Of a stretch of 64,000 nt of DNA, positions 55,527 to 64,000 are shown one piece after another. This DNA comes from Mucilaginibacter frigoritolerans (GTDB lineage Bacteria > Bacteroidota > Bacteroidia > Sphingobacteriales > Sphingobacteriaceae). A program made the position numbers and the translations under genes. A model generated the notes under the pieces. It searched no databases and was not told the DNA's origin. It worked only from the letters and a program-made list of their open reading frames with translations. The stretch covers positions 248,001 through 312,000 of the forward strand of contig NZ_VLLI01000006.1 in the NCBI RefSeq assembly GCF_007830615.1, read 5' to 3'. Every line of letters starts with the position of its first letter. Position 1 is the stretch's first letter.

Positions 55527-57371
55527 TTACTGCACTACCGGCAACACTATACTGCTTGCAAAATTCACTGAGTGATATACTTTTTGCGTTGCGCTTTGAT
55601 AATCGCTTTCTTTTGCTTCAAAAATATTGGGTACGTACTTCTGCGGGTTACGGTCAATTACCGGAAACCAGGTACTCTGTACCTGCACCATGATGCGGTG
55701 ACCTTTCTTAAATACGTGGTCGGCGGCATGCAGGTCAATGGTATATTCCTCAACCTTATTGGGTATTATAGGCGATGGATTAGTAAAACTTGTCCTGAAT
55801 CTGCCTCTGAAAACGTCATCGGCTATCATTAACTCATAGCCTGCCATTTTAGGTTCCTTTTTGTATTCTTTAGGGTAAACATCTATCAGTTTAACCACCC
55901 AATCGGCATCCGTGCCTGTGGTTGCAGCATACAGCTTAGCCAGCACGTTACCTGTAATAGTAACATCTTCAGTAAGGGTGTCTGTTTGCCAGGTTAATAC
56001 ATCGGGGCGGTTATCAACAAAGCGCTGATCTTCGGTTAACCAAAAATACCAGCGTGAACCAGGGCCATAAGTTTCCTCAACCGGCCTTGCCCGATACGGT
56101 ACTGGTTTAGATGGATCAGACACATAACTATCAAACGTTTTTGTTTCTGTAGTCGTTGGTTTATCGAACGATAGTTTCCCATCAGCATGGAAGTAAATAT
56201 TCTTCTCTACCGCCTCCTTAGGTGGCCAGGCGCTATAGCTTTTCCATTGGTTTGATCCGGTTTGGAACGATATTGCCTCAGCAAACTTGCCATCGCCTTT
56301 GCCTTTTAAATACCAGGCAAACCATTTAGCCTGTATTTCCTTACGGAAATAGGTAGCCGTAGCCTGATCATCAAACTTAATATTTCCCAGGCTTTTGCCT
56401 TCGCCGCCTGCCCAGCCACCATGTCGCCATGGCCCCAGCACAATAAAGTTCTGGCTATCCTTATCCTGCTTTTCCAATACTTTATAAGCCGTTTGCGGCC
56501 CAACCATATCCTCCTGATCCCAGTAACCGGAAACATGCTGAATGGCGGTGCGTGGATGATCTAACCTGTAAGCCAGTGCCTGCTTTTGCCAAAAGCTATC
56601 ATAGTTAGGATGCGCTATAAAGTTGTTCCACGTAGGCAAAGTATTATGGGCATATTTTTGATTGATATTTGATAGTGCACCTAAATTCAAATACCAATTG
56701 TAAACATCATACTCATGGAAGTTATATAACGAATCAGTTTTGGCTGCCTCTGTCAGTACGGAATATTCAAAGCCATAGCTTAAACGGAAAGCACCATTAT
56801 GATGAAAATCATCGTTCATAAACATGTCAGCCGGGGTAGCTTGCTCAGATACTGCCTTCAGTGCCGGATGAGGGTCGGTAGCAGCGATAATTGCCGTCCA
56901 CCCATCGTACGATATACCGTAGATGCCGGCCTTACCATTATTATCAGCAATGTTTTTTAACAGCCACTCAATTGTATCGTAGGTATCGCTGGCTTCATCA
57001 ATAGCTTTAGGATTGCTTTTATCACGATTAAAACGTTGCATCTCAAAAGTACCTTCAGAAAGGTAGCGGCCACGGATATCCTGAAAAACAAAAATATAAC
57101 CATCATCAGCCATATCTTTAATGTAAGTTTGTTTTTCCGGGCTGGGGCGTTCGTTTACCCCATAAGGCGTTCTCTCCAATAAAAAAGGTAATTTTTCGGT
57201 TTGATTTTTGGGAGTGTAAATAACCGTATGAAGCTTAATACCATCACGCATGGGTATCATCACTTCCTGCCGGTTGTATTTATCATCGGGCTTTACAGGT
57301 TGGGCAAACAGTGTGTTTACCGCTAGCGATAGCATAATAAAAAAGAGTTTTTTTGTAAAAAATACTTTCAT
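55527..57371 (-). CDS. Secreted CocE/NonD-family hydrolase (S15-like)
   Basis: A 614-residue exported hydrolase (signal peptide ending LFAQ). The alpha/beta hydrolase domain has the nucleophile in GISYDGW, the acid in GYWDQEDMVG and the His in PWRHGGW; the C-terminal jelly-roll (about 400-614) is typical of X-Pro dipeptidyl-peptidase, cocaine esterase and glutaryl-7-ACA acylase relatives. It hydrolyses amides or esters; the natural substrate is unknown. Confidence 0.9.
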   Translation of the reverse strand: MKVFFTKKLFFIMLSLAVNTLFAQPVKPDDKYNRQEVMIPMRDGIKLHTVIYTPKNQTEKLPFLLERTPYGVNERPSPEKQTYIKDMADDGYIFVFQDIRGRYLSEGTFEMQRFNRDKSNPKAIDEASDTYDTIEWLLKNIADNNGKAGIYGISYDGWTAIIAATDPHPALKAVSEQATPADMFMNDDFHHNGAFRLSYGFEYSVLTEAAKTDSLYNFHEYDVYNWYLNLGALSNINQKYAHNTLPTWNNFIAHPNYDSFWQKQALAYRLDHPRTAIQHVSGYWDQEDMVGPQTAYKVLEKQDKDSQNFIVLGPWRHGGWAGGEGKSLGNIKFDDQATATYFRKEIQAKWFAWYLKGKGDGKFAEAISFQTGSNQWKSYSAWPPKEAVEKNIYFHADGKLSFDKPTTTETKTFDSYVSDPSKPVPYRARPVEETYGPGSRWYFWLTEDQRFVDNRPDVLTWQTDTLTEDVTITGNVLAKLYAATTGTDADWVVKLIDVYPKEYKKEPKMAGYELMIADDVFRGRFRTSFTNPSPIIPNKVEEYTIDLHAADHVFKKGHRIMVQVQSTWFPVIDRNPQKYVPNIFEAKESDYQSATQKVYHSVNFASSIVLPVVQ

Positions 57372-57483
57372 AATTTATTAGTTAATGATCTTTTACTAAA
57401 TATAGGAATTAGTTATTAAGTTGGTGAAAGTTAGCAACCAGCTAAATTCAATTTTATAATAAACACCAATCCATTCAAATAAA

Positions 57484-58131
57484 ATGGCCGCCAATTATAA
57501 TAACTCTGCCTGGTTTTATGACAGGTTATCTTGCCTGATATATGGCAGAGCCTTGATCAATGCGCAGGTTTATTTGCTGCAATATATCCCGGCAAGTAGT
57601 AAAATTTTAATAATTGGTGGCGGTACTGGCTGGATACTCGAAGAGATCACTAAAATACATCCGGCAGGTTTAAACATTACTTACATTGAAGTTGCCCCGG
57701 CAATGATGTCTATTTCCCAAAAAAGACAAACTGGCACCAATAAAGTTACTTTTTTTAATAATGCAGTTGAAAATATTAATCTACAAACCAATTTCGATAT
57801 AGTAATTACGCCCTTTTTATTTGACAACTTTAAAGAACAGACACTGCAAAAAGTATTTGAACATATCCACCAATCATTAAAATCAAAAGGACTTTGGTTA
57901 AATGCCGATTTTCAGCTCACCGGTAAATGGTGGCAGCGATTGCTTTTAAGATCGATGTTTTTATTTTTTAGGATATTGTGTGGTATAGAAGCAAGCAGCT
58001 TACCTGATATTGAGCAACAATTTGAGAAATATAGCTATGAAAATATTGCCGGGAGGACTTTTTATGGCGATTTCATAATCTCAAAAATATATACAAAAAT
58101 GCGTAACGACTCATTAAATCGTTACGCATAA
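57484..58131 (+). CDS. Class I SAM-dependent methyltransferase
   Basis: A 215-residue protein with the SAM-binding motif I (ILIIGGGTGWILEEI), the acidic end of strand 2 (YIEVAPAMM) and motif IV region FDIVITPFLFDNF. The substrate is unknown. A hairpin (58099-58129) overlaps its stop codon and is shared with the convergent response-regulator gene. Confidence 0.85.
   Translation: MAANYNNSAWFYDRLSCLIYGRALINAQVYLLQYIPASSKILIIGGGTGWILEEITKIHPAGLNITYIEVAPAMMSISQKRQTGTNKVTFFNNAVENINLQTNFDIVITPFLFDNFKEQTLQKVFEHIHQSLKSKGLWLNADFQLTGKWWQRLLLRSMFLFFRILCGIEASSLPDIEQQFEKYSYENIAGRTFYGDFIISKIYTKMRNDSLNRYA
58099..58129. terminator. Hairpin between methyltransferase and response regulator genes
   Basis: A perfect 11-bp stem ATGCGTAACGA/TCGTTACGCAT with a 9-nt loop. 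On the minus strand a TTTTTG tract follows, so it best serves the response-regulator transcript. It overlaps the end of the methyltransferase CDS. Confidence 0.7.
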
Positions 58132-58138
58132 AATTTCA

Positions 58139-58831
58139 TTATTGATTATAAACAAATTTATATCCTATTCCTCTAACTGTTTGCAAATACTGAGGAGAAT
58201 CAGGATTTGATTCAATTTTTTTGCGGAGCCTTACAATGTGCATATCAAGAGTACGGGTATTTACATCGGCATTGTAACCCCAAACTTCCATCATCAATTC
58301 TTCGCGATTGATGACCTTGTTTTTATTTTTCAGAAAATAAAGCAAAATGCGGTTCTCCAGTATGGTTAATTCGATTTTGCGGCTGTCTTTTATGAGCAAA
58401 TGGGTATTTGGCTGATGCTCCATATTGGCAAAGCGATATGATTCGGTTTTCTCACTGTTCAGCGCAAACTTTATCTTATTATCAATCATTGCCACCAAAA
58501 CATCCATATTAAATGGTTTGATGATATAGTCAGATACGCCAAAGTTATAAGCTTCTATCTTATCAACATCCTGGCCCTTTGCGGTCATCATAATAACCAG
58601 GTTATCAAATCCTTTTTCGCGAATGTTGGTACAAACTTCTGATCCCTGTTTACCGGGCAGCATCCAGTCTAACAAAACAATTTCAGGCAGTTCTTTTAAA
58701 ATAATATCTTCAGCATCGTCGCCATTGCTTGCTTCCAAAACCTTATAGCCTTCTGATTCCAAACGTTCGGCAACCAGGAAACGCAGGTTTTCATCATCTT
58801 CAACCAGCGCAATCTTAATTTCTTTATTCAT
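58139..58831 (-). CDS. OmpR/PhoB-family response regulator
   Basis: A 230-residue regulator from MNKEIKIALVEDD. The receiver domain has the acidic pocket (VEDDEN), phospho-acceptor Asp in VLLDWMLPG and Lys in YIIKPF. The C-terminal winged-helix domain shows INREELMMEVWG and TLDMHIVRLRKKIE...TVRGIGYKFV. It starts 4 bp after the histidine kinase stop codon and is the last gene of the S9-like / kinase / regulator operon. A longer frame (to 58897) overlaps the kinase and is unlikely. Confidence 0.93.
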   Translation of the reverse strand: MNKEIKIALVEDDENLRFLVAERLESEGYKVLEASNGDDAEDIILKELPEIVLLDWMLPGKQGSEVCTNIREKGFDNLVIMMTAKGQDVDKIEAYNFGVSDYIIKPFNMDVLVAMIDNKIKFALNSEKTESYRFANMEHQPNTHLLIKDSRKIELTILENRILLYFLKNKNKVINREELMMEVWGYNADVNTRTLDMHIVRLRKKIESNPDSPQYLQTVRGIGYKFVYNQ

Positions 58832-58835
58832 TCCT

Positions 58836-60476
58836 TTAATTTTCGTAGGGCAATGTAACGACGAACTCCGATCCTTCGTTCTCCCTACTGTTAACAATAA
58901 TTTCTCCGTTCATAAAATTAACCAGTTCTTTACAAAATGCCAAACCTAATCCCACACTTCCGTTCTGATTATATTTATTTTCTATTCTATAAAACTTCTT
59001 AAAAATATTATTTAGCTCACCTTTTTGTATCCCAATCCCCTTGTCGGCAAATGAGAATATAATATTACGCTTTTCGTGACTAATATTTATCAATAGTTCT
59101 TTTTTATTGGGATGCGAATATTTGTAAGCGTTTTCTATCAAGTTTTGGAAAACACTCCCTAATAATACCGGATCGGTATAAAAGGTTTTAACATCATTGA
59201 CCTTTAAAACGATTTTAAAGTCGGTATATTTCAATTTAAAGGTTTCAATATACTTACTGGCGAAATCCTTAACATCAATCTCTTCTCGTTTAATATGGAT
59301 TGATCTGTTTTCGAGCTGCGTAAACGACAGCAACTTATTCATCAGCTCATTAAGCTTATCGGCTTCTTCATTTAAAATCCGGCCATACTGTTTACGTTGT
59401 CTTTCGCTCAATTCATTATCGCCGCTTAAATTGGAGCCTGCAATTTTTATTACGCTTACCGGCGTTTTAAACTCGTGCGTAAAGTTGTTTATAAAATCGT
59501 ATTGCAATTTAAACATCTTCAGGTTGACACTTAAATTACGATAAATTAGCCAGCCAATAAGAACTAAGAAGCAATAAATTAGCAACACCATGGCCCCAAT
59601 AGGAGCAAAACGACGGTTAATTTCAGCAGTGAGATATCCCCTTGCCGACCGGAAAAATAATTTATAATCAGAAAAAGCACCGGGAAAAGCTACCTCGGTT
59701 ATTAAATCATCATTTTGATTATCAATCGGATCATAAACAACGGGTTGTATGCTGATAGATTGGTATAATTCCTTATGAGAATTTTTCACTTTCAACAAAT
59801 AGGGATCCAGCAAAAATGTCATCATGTTCTGTTTATAAAATGATGATGGGTTACCCTGCTTCTCCAATTCGCGAAAAGTTTTTACATCCTCGCGCCTCAG
59901 TATGTTTGAATAGCTTATTTTGCCCGGCTTAACATCGTAAAATGTTTTGTAAATCTCATCCTGTGTTGAGCTTCTGGTAGTATCAGAATAGGAAATGTAC
60001 CGGCTTAACTTTAAAGCCATCTGCTTAAAATCCATCTCATCTGAATTTAAGATTCTCAAGCCCGATACCTCACCATCTTTTGGAATAAAACGATAAAGGG
60101 CATTTACTGAAATACCTAAATGATTAACGTTAATAGCACTTTTACGCTGATTTCCAATCCTCGCGTCATAAAAAAGAACCACCTTGACAAAAGAATAATC
60201 ATGAAAAACAACATCAGCATACCTGGCCGCCGATGCCGAATCAAGGAAACCCTGGTAAGAAGTTATCTCGGGTATTTTGTTTTGAAAAAGGTCGTTATAG
60301 GGCTTAATAGTTTGTTCAAGAACATCAATTTTCTTTGATGCAAACTCATTTTCAACATACCTGGCATTTAAATTATACGATACAAATAGTGCAATAACAA
60401 AAGTTACCGAAATAAGCACCAAAAAAACAATTATCAACGAAAAGTTTTTACGGTAAATATGTTTATTGCTCTTCAT
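58836..60476 (-). CDS. Sensor histidine kinase with a large periplasmic domain
   Basis: A 546-residue membrane kinase. TM1 is about residues 13-34 and TM2 about 292-312, enclosing about 255 periplasmic residues with no recognised domain. The phospho-acceptor is His334 (NFTHEFKTPVSV). The ATP-binding domain has N-box (NLIENAYKYSHP), G1 (DKGIGI) and G2 (GLGLAFCKE). The operon order S9-like lipoprotein, kinase, regulator, with gaps of 6 and 4 bp, suggests one signalling unit. Confidence 0.93.
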   Translation of the reverse strand: MKSNKHIYRKNFSLIIVFLVLISVTFVIALFVSYNLNARYVENEFASKKIDVLEQTIKPYNDLFQNKIPEITSYQGFLDSASAARYADVVFHDYSFVKVVLFYDARIGNQRKSAINVNHLGISVNALYRFIPKDGEVSGLRILNSDEMDFKQMALKLSRYISYSDTTRSSTQDEIYKTFYDVKPGKISYSNILRREDVKTFRELEKQGNPSSFYKQNMMTFLLDPYLLKVKNSHKELYQSISIQPVVYDPIDNQNDDLITEVAFPGAFSDYKLFFRSARGYLTAEINRRFAPIGAMVLLIYCFLVLIGWLIYRNLSVNLKMFKLQYDFINNFTHEFKTPVSVIKIAGSNLSGDNELSERQRKQYGRILNEEADKLNELMNKLLSFTQLENRSIHIKREEIDVKDFASKYIETFKLKYTDFKIVLKVNDVKTFYTDPVLLGSVFQNLIENAYKYSHPNKKELLINISHEKRNIIFSFADKGIGIQKGELNNIFKKFYRIENKYNQNGSVGLGLAFCKELVNFMNGEIIVNSRENEGSEFVVTLPYEN

Positions 60477-60482
60477 AACGGG

Positions 60483-62384
60483 TTATTGGTTATCCCGCAT
60501 ATTATGTTCCAAAAACTTTTCTATTTCTGTGTACATCTGCATTTTATTGTTCTCACTTCTGAAAAAAGTGCGTTCATTGGGTTTCAGAAAATACTTTACG
60601 TTTTCGCTGCCATTTTGGCGTTGCAGTTCGCGAACAAACTGATTTAGCTCACTAATATTTGCACGATCATCTTTTGCCCCCTGAAAGATGAGCAAAGGCA
60701 CCCTTATTTTATCGGTATGAAAAACAGGCGATATAGCCCGCAGGTGTGCTGCATCCGTTTCCGGGTCACCAACCATTTCATACATCATTTTTACTTTTGG
60801 TTTGTAAAATGGCGGTGCATCCTTTATGTAGGTAAAAAAGTTAATTAAGCCGTGCTGAACTATTGCACAATTATATAATTGCGGCTGAAACGACACTCCG
60901 TATAATGCTGAGAAACCACCAAAGCCCGCTCCAAAAATGGCTATCTTTTTAGGATTGGCTGTTTTGTTAGCTATAAGCCAATGTACCCCATCAGTAATAT
61001 CCTGTTGAACTTTACCACCAACTTCTTTAAATCCGGCACTAAAAAAGTCCTTCCCATAACCCGTTGATCCACGATAGTTGATTTGAAAAACAGCATATCC
61101 CCTATTGGCTAAAAACTGTACTTCCTGATTATATCCCCACCAAAAGCTTTGACCAAATATGCCATCGTGAGGCATCACTATCAATGGTAAATTAGTTTTT
61201 TTACTTCCTAGCGGTAAGGTGAGGTAACCGTTAATTATCATCCCATCGCTGGCTTTAAAAGATACGGGCTTCATTTCACATAATTCATCAGGCTTAAGGC
61301 TTGAATTAATATCACCAAGCTTGGTGAGCTTATCTTCTTTAGTTTCATAAAGATAATAGGAGCCTGGATCACGGTCAGTATAAGTATAAACAATAAACTT
61401 ATTCTCGGCGCTGTCCCTGTCTGTAATGTTTATTTCATTACCTTTTAAGTCGGCGGCTAGTTTATCATAGATATTTTTTACTTCGGCACTCAAGAAGTGT
61501 TTTTGAGGCTTGGCGGCTTGCCACGCTAACAGTTCAATTTGCCGTTTATTTTTTGAATAATCGTAATCTTTAATATCAGCGTTTTTACAGGCAAAAATCA
61601 CTTTACTTTCTTTGCCATCCTCTGCATTAATTTCAACTAAAGCAGTTTTATCCCTGTTCACATTTGACAAGGCATAGAAATAACTTTTTTTACCAGTAAA
61701 AGCAATTGGCACAACTGAGGTTTTAAAATTATTTTGAATAATGGGCTTAAAGGGTGCATTGTCATTTGGGCGATATAAAATAGTTTTATTAACCCCATCA
61801 GATGAAGCCACAAGCCTTATTTTACCATCAATATCCGGATACCAGTCTGTTATATTACCAGGATTAATCAGATAAGGGACTAGCTCGGCGGTTTTAATAT
61901 TTAAACGGTAAACATCAAAATTTGCCGGATCACGCTTGTTCATTCTGATCGTTATTATATCCGGGTTTACCCTATCACGGTTAAGCAGGGTTATCCTCAC
62001 TTTTTCGAGGGATAAAATATCATGAACTTTTAAATCGTTAATATCCAACGTAAAAAGTCTTTGTTCATCCAGAGCTATATTATCCTGACTGAAAACTATC
62101 TTATTATTAAAGGTCCAGAAATAATCGCCACGGATAGAATAATCTGTAAAAGATGTTGCCATGCGCTCTGATCCATCAGTGAGCGAGCGTATAAAAATGT
62201 TCTGTTTATCTTTATATGGCTTTAAATAAGAAATATATTTCCCGTCGGGAGAGATTTTAAATGTGCTTTTTTCAGCAGTTTTAAAAAAATCAACAATAGG
62301 AATCTGCCTCGTCCTGTTATAGTTACAAGCGCACAAAGTAATTATTACCTGTATAAATAATAATGTTCTAAAATGCTTTAACAT
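60483..62384 (-). CDS. S9-family prolyl-oligopeptidase-like lipoprotein lacking catalytic Ser and His
   Basis: A 633-residue lipoprotein (lipobox LCAC, Cys20) with an N-terminal beta-propeller-like region (SPDGKYISYLKP and repeats) and a C-terminal S9 alpha/beta-hydrolase domain from about residue 380. The nucleophile elbow, normally GxSxGG, reads GAGFGG with Gly487 in the Ser position. The His loop, normally GEGHGF, reads NERTFF with Thr606 in the His position. The Asp region (GAKDDRANI, 572-573) is kept. It is therefore probably not a peptidase. It is the first gene of an operon with a histidine kinase and a response regulator. Confidence 0.88.
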   Translation of the reverse strand: MLKHFRTLLFIQVIITLCACNYNRTRQIPIVDFFKTAEKSTFKISPDGKYISYLKPYKDKQNIFIRSLTDGSERMATSFTDYSIRGDYFWTFNNKIVFSQDNIALDEQRLFTLDINDLKVHDILSLEKVRITLLNRDRVNPDIITIRMNKRDPANFDVYRLNIKTAELVPYLINPGNITDWYPDIDGKIRLVASSDGVNKTILYRPNDNAPFKPIIQNNFKTSVVPIAFTGKKSYFYALSNVNRDKTALVEINAEDGKESKVIFACKNADIKDYDYSKNKRQIELLAWQAAKPQKHFLSAEVKNIYDKLAADLKGNEINITDRDSAENKFIVYTYTDRDPGSYYLYETKEDKLTKLGDINSSLKPDELCEMKPVSFKASDGMIINGYLTLPLGSKKTNLPLIVMPHDGIFGQSFWWGYNQEVQFLANRGYAVFQINYRGSTGYGKDFFSAGFKEVGGKVQQDITDGVHWLIANKTANPKKIAIFGAGFGGFSALYGVSFQPQLYNCAIVQHGLINFFTYIKDAPPFYKPKVKMMYEMVGDPETDAAHLRAISPVFHTDKIRVPLLIFQGAKDDRANISELNQFVRELQRQNGSENVKYFLKPNERTFFRSENNKMQMYTEIEKFLEHNMRDNQ

Positions 62385-62404
62385 TGGTTTATTCCGGTTC
62401 TTTT

Positions 62405-62439
62405 AATTAGGTTAAGTTATACAATAAACTTAACCAATT
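62405..62439. promoter_or_regulatory. Palindromic candidate operator upstream of the S9-like / TCS operon
   Basis: GGTTAAGTT (62410-62418) and AACTTAACC (62427-62435) are perfect inverted arms with an 8-bp spacer, extended by AATT on both outer sides. It lies 21 bp upstream of the S9-like start and about 95 bp from the divergent TPR gene. A binding site for the operon's own regulator or a divergent control site is inferred. Confidence 0.5.
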
Positions 62440-62531
62440 CAAAGTGTCACTACAATTTTACCCTTAAACAGCGTTAATAATCATTTAACATTGATGATTG
62501 ATTCATATTAATTTAATTATTTTTGAGGAGG

Positions 62532-64000
62532 ATGAAGCGGTTTAAAATATTTTTTTTTATTGCATTTATTTGCTGCTCAAAGCTTTTCGCTCAGAGCACA
62601 GATTTGCAGCTGGCCAAACAATTTGCCGCTAACGGCGAGCAACAAAAAGCACTGGATATTTATCAAAAGCTTTATAAACAGGATAATGAAAATTATTTCA
62701 ACGTCTACTTTACGAGCCTTTTAGCCGCCAAAAAGTTTGACGACGCCATAAGCATCGCGAAAAAGATGATTCATAAACACCCTGAAGATCATCAATACAT
62801 TATTTTATTAGGCACAGCATATACCCAGCAAGGAAATATAGATAAAGCAAATGCTTTATATGATGAATTGCTTAATAACCTTCCCACCGACCAAGGACAA
62901 ATATCTATGCTTGCTGCTCAGTTTTATCAGAACACCAATATTGATTATGCTATAAAAATATTTCAGCAGGGGCGTAAAATACTGCATAGCGATAATATAT
63001 TCTCATATGAACTCATTAATTTATACCGGTACAAAAGGGATAAGGTGGCTTTAACAGAAGAATATCTTAACTTTTTGCCTACAAATCCGTCATTTATAAG
63101 CCAGGCAGAAAACTCCTTTTCTACCATTTATGAAGGCGAAGCTGATTATAACATTCTTAAAATTGAATTATTAAAAAGAATCCAAAAAGACCCACAACAA
63201 ACACTTTATGCAGAATTGCTTACCTGGCAATTTTTACAACAAAAAGAATTTGACCTTGCAATGAACCAGGCCCTTGCCTTAAGCAGAAGGTTAAATGACG
63301 ATGGTAACAGTATTTTTGAACTATGCCGTACACTTGTTACAAATGAAGCTTATGATGCAGCTATTAACGGTTACGAATATCTGATTGATAAAGGAAAAAA
63401 TCACGATCTGTACATTCCTGCTAAAATTGAACTGATAAATACTAAAAATTTAAGGGTAACATCTGGAAAGTACACCAATGAAGATTTGCTGAGCCTTGAA
63501 AAAGACTATAAAGATTTACTGGATGAGTTTGGCCAAAACGGCAATACTGCTTTTGCTATGCAAAAGCTAGCCAATCTGGAATGCTTTAAATTACATAAGC
63601 TGGATGAAGCACAGAAACTTTTGGAATCTGCAATAAAATTACCCGATATAAAGGGGCAGCAACTTGCAAGCTGTAAACTTGATTTAGGTGATGTTTTACT
63701 ACTAAATAATGAGCCATGGGATGCAACTTTGCTCTACAGCCAGGTTGAAAAAGATTATCCAAACACTTCCATTGGCCAGGATGCCAAATACCGTAATGCA
63801 AAACTGGCCTACTATACGGGCGATTTTACCTGGGCAAAAGGACAATTGGATGTTTTAAAAGCGGCCACCTCCCAACTGATTGCAAATGATGCTTTAAATT
63901 TATCACTATTGATATCAGACAATATTAAAGAAGATACGTCAGGTGCCGCCCTAAAAATGTACGCCAGGGCCGACTTACAGATATTTGCCGAAATACCTGA
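62532..64000 (+). CDS. Secreted TPR-repeat protein, C-terminally cut by the window end
   Basis: An open frame from ATG 62532, preceded by a strong GAGGAGG ribosome binding site, runs at least 489 codons off the window end. It has a signal peptide (FFFIAFICCSKLFAQ) and many tetratricopeptide-like helices (AANGEQQKALDIYQKLY, YTQQGNIDKANALYDELL, YRNAKLAYYTGDFTWAK), so it is a periplasmic or surface scaffold protein. It is divergent from the S9-like / kinase / regulator operon with a palindrome in between. Confidence 0.85.
   Translation, partial: MKRFKIFFFIAFICCSKLFAQSTDLQLAKQFAANGEQQKALDIYQKLYKQDNENYFNVYFTSLLAAKKFDDAISIAKKMIHKHPEDHQYIILLGTAYTQQGNIDKANALYDELLNNLPTDQGQISMLAAQFYQNTNIDYAIKIFQQGRKILHSDNIFSYELINLYRYKRDKVALTEEYLNFLPTNPSFISQAENSFSTIYEGEADYNILKIELLKRIQKDPQQTLYAELLTWQFLQQKEFDLAMNQALALSRRLNDDGNSIFELCRTLVTNEAYDAAINGYEYLIDKGKNHDLYIPAKIELINTKNLRVTSGKYTNEDLLSLEKDYKDLLDEFGQNGNTAFAMQKLANLECFKLHKLDEAQKLLESAIKLPDIKGQQLASCKLDLGDVLLLNNEPWDATLLYSQVEKDYPNTSIGQDAKYRNAKLAYYTGDFTWAKGQLDVLKAATSQLIANDALNLSLLISDNIKEDTSGAALKMYARADLQIFAEIP

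Noticed and set aside
62518..62525. TATTTTTG resembling a -7 element before the TPR gene
   Set aside because: It ends 6 bp before the ATG and would remove the strong GAGGAGG ribosome binding site from the mRNA.

Overview
The window looks like chromosome from a Bacteroidota of the Sphingobacteriaceae type (Mucilaginibacter or Pedobacter-like). The evidence is a gldKLMN type IX secretion/gliding operon with a SprE/PorW-type lipoprotein, family-typical proteins (DUF4271 beside HemD, DUF4293), an ATP synthase operon without atpD/atpC, TAnnTTTG promoter elements, and many intergenic repeats. The genus is inferred; no rRNA or tRNA gene was found.

Layout. 0-5.4 kb: small lipoprotein, DEAD-box helicase with an RGG-rich tail, secreted alpha/beta hydrolase, solute-binding lipoprotein. 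5.4-9.2 kb: repeat-dense accessory segment with a RepA-like ATPase and a DUF6371/primase-like protein, probably a remnant of a mobile replication module. 9.2-14.7 kb: small membrane proteins, truA and an ABC exporter. 14.8-20.6 kb: F-type ATP synthase operon (a, c, b, delta, alpha, gamma plus two AtpZ/AtpI-like genes). 20.6-28 kb: sprE-like gene, PBP1A, a four-helix-bundle cassette, uvrC. 28-34.9 kb: gldN, gldM, gldL, gldK, then hemD and a DUF4271 gene. 35-36.8 kb: YrdB, PhzF and a divergent HxlR regulator with a striking palindrome between them. 37-44 kb: two large secreted GH2 enzymes. 44.4-55.5 kb: hemW, FAS1 protein, two JmjC/cupin-8 paralogues (one broken by a stop), NTF2-like protein, sugar kinase, VWA/MoxR pair, metallophosphoesterase, UbiA-like protein. 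55.5-64 kb: CocE-type hydrolase, methyltransferase, then a minus-strand operon of an S9-like lipoprotein, histidine kinase and response regulator, with a divergent secreted TPR protein running off the end.

Two themes deserve attention. First, the S9-like lipoprotein directly upstream of the kinase/regulator pair has Gly where the catalytic Ser should be and Thr where the catalytic His should be, so it looks like a pseudo-peptidase that may act as a sensory partner. Second, the window holds many hairpin repeats whose arms are tandem 7-, 8- or 9-bp words. One family, built of GTCCATA/TATGGAC-like heptamers, lies in-frame inside truA and inside the primase-like gene, resembling the protein-inserting palindromic elements known from Rickettsia. 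Another family flanks the four-helix-bundle gene, and others abut start or stop codons.
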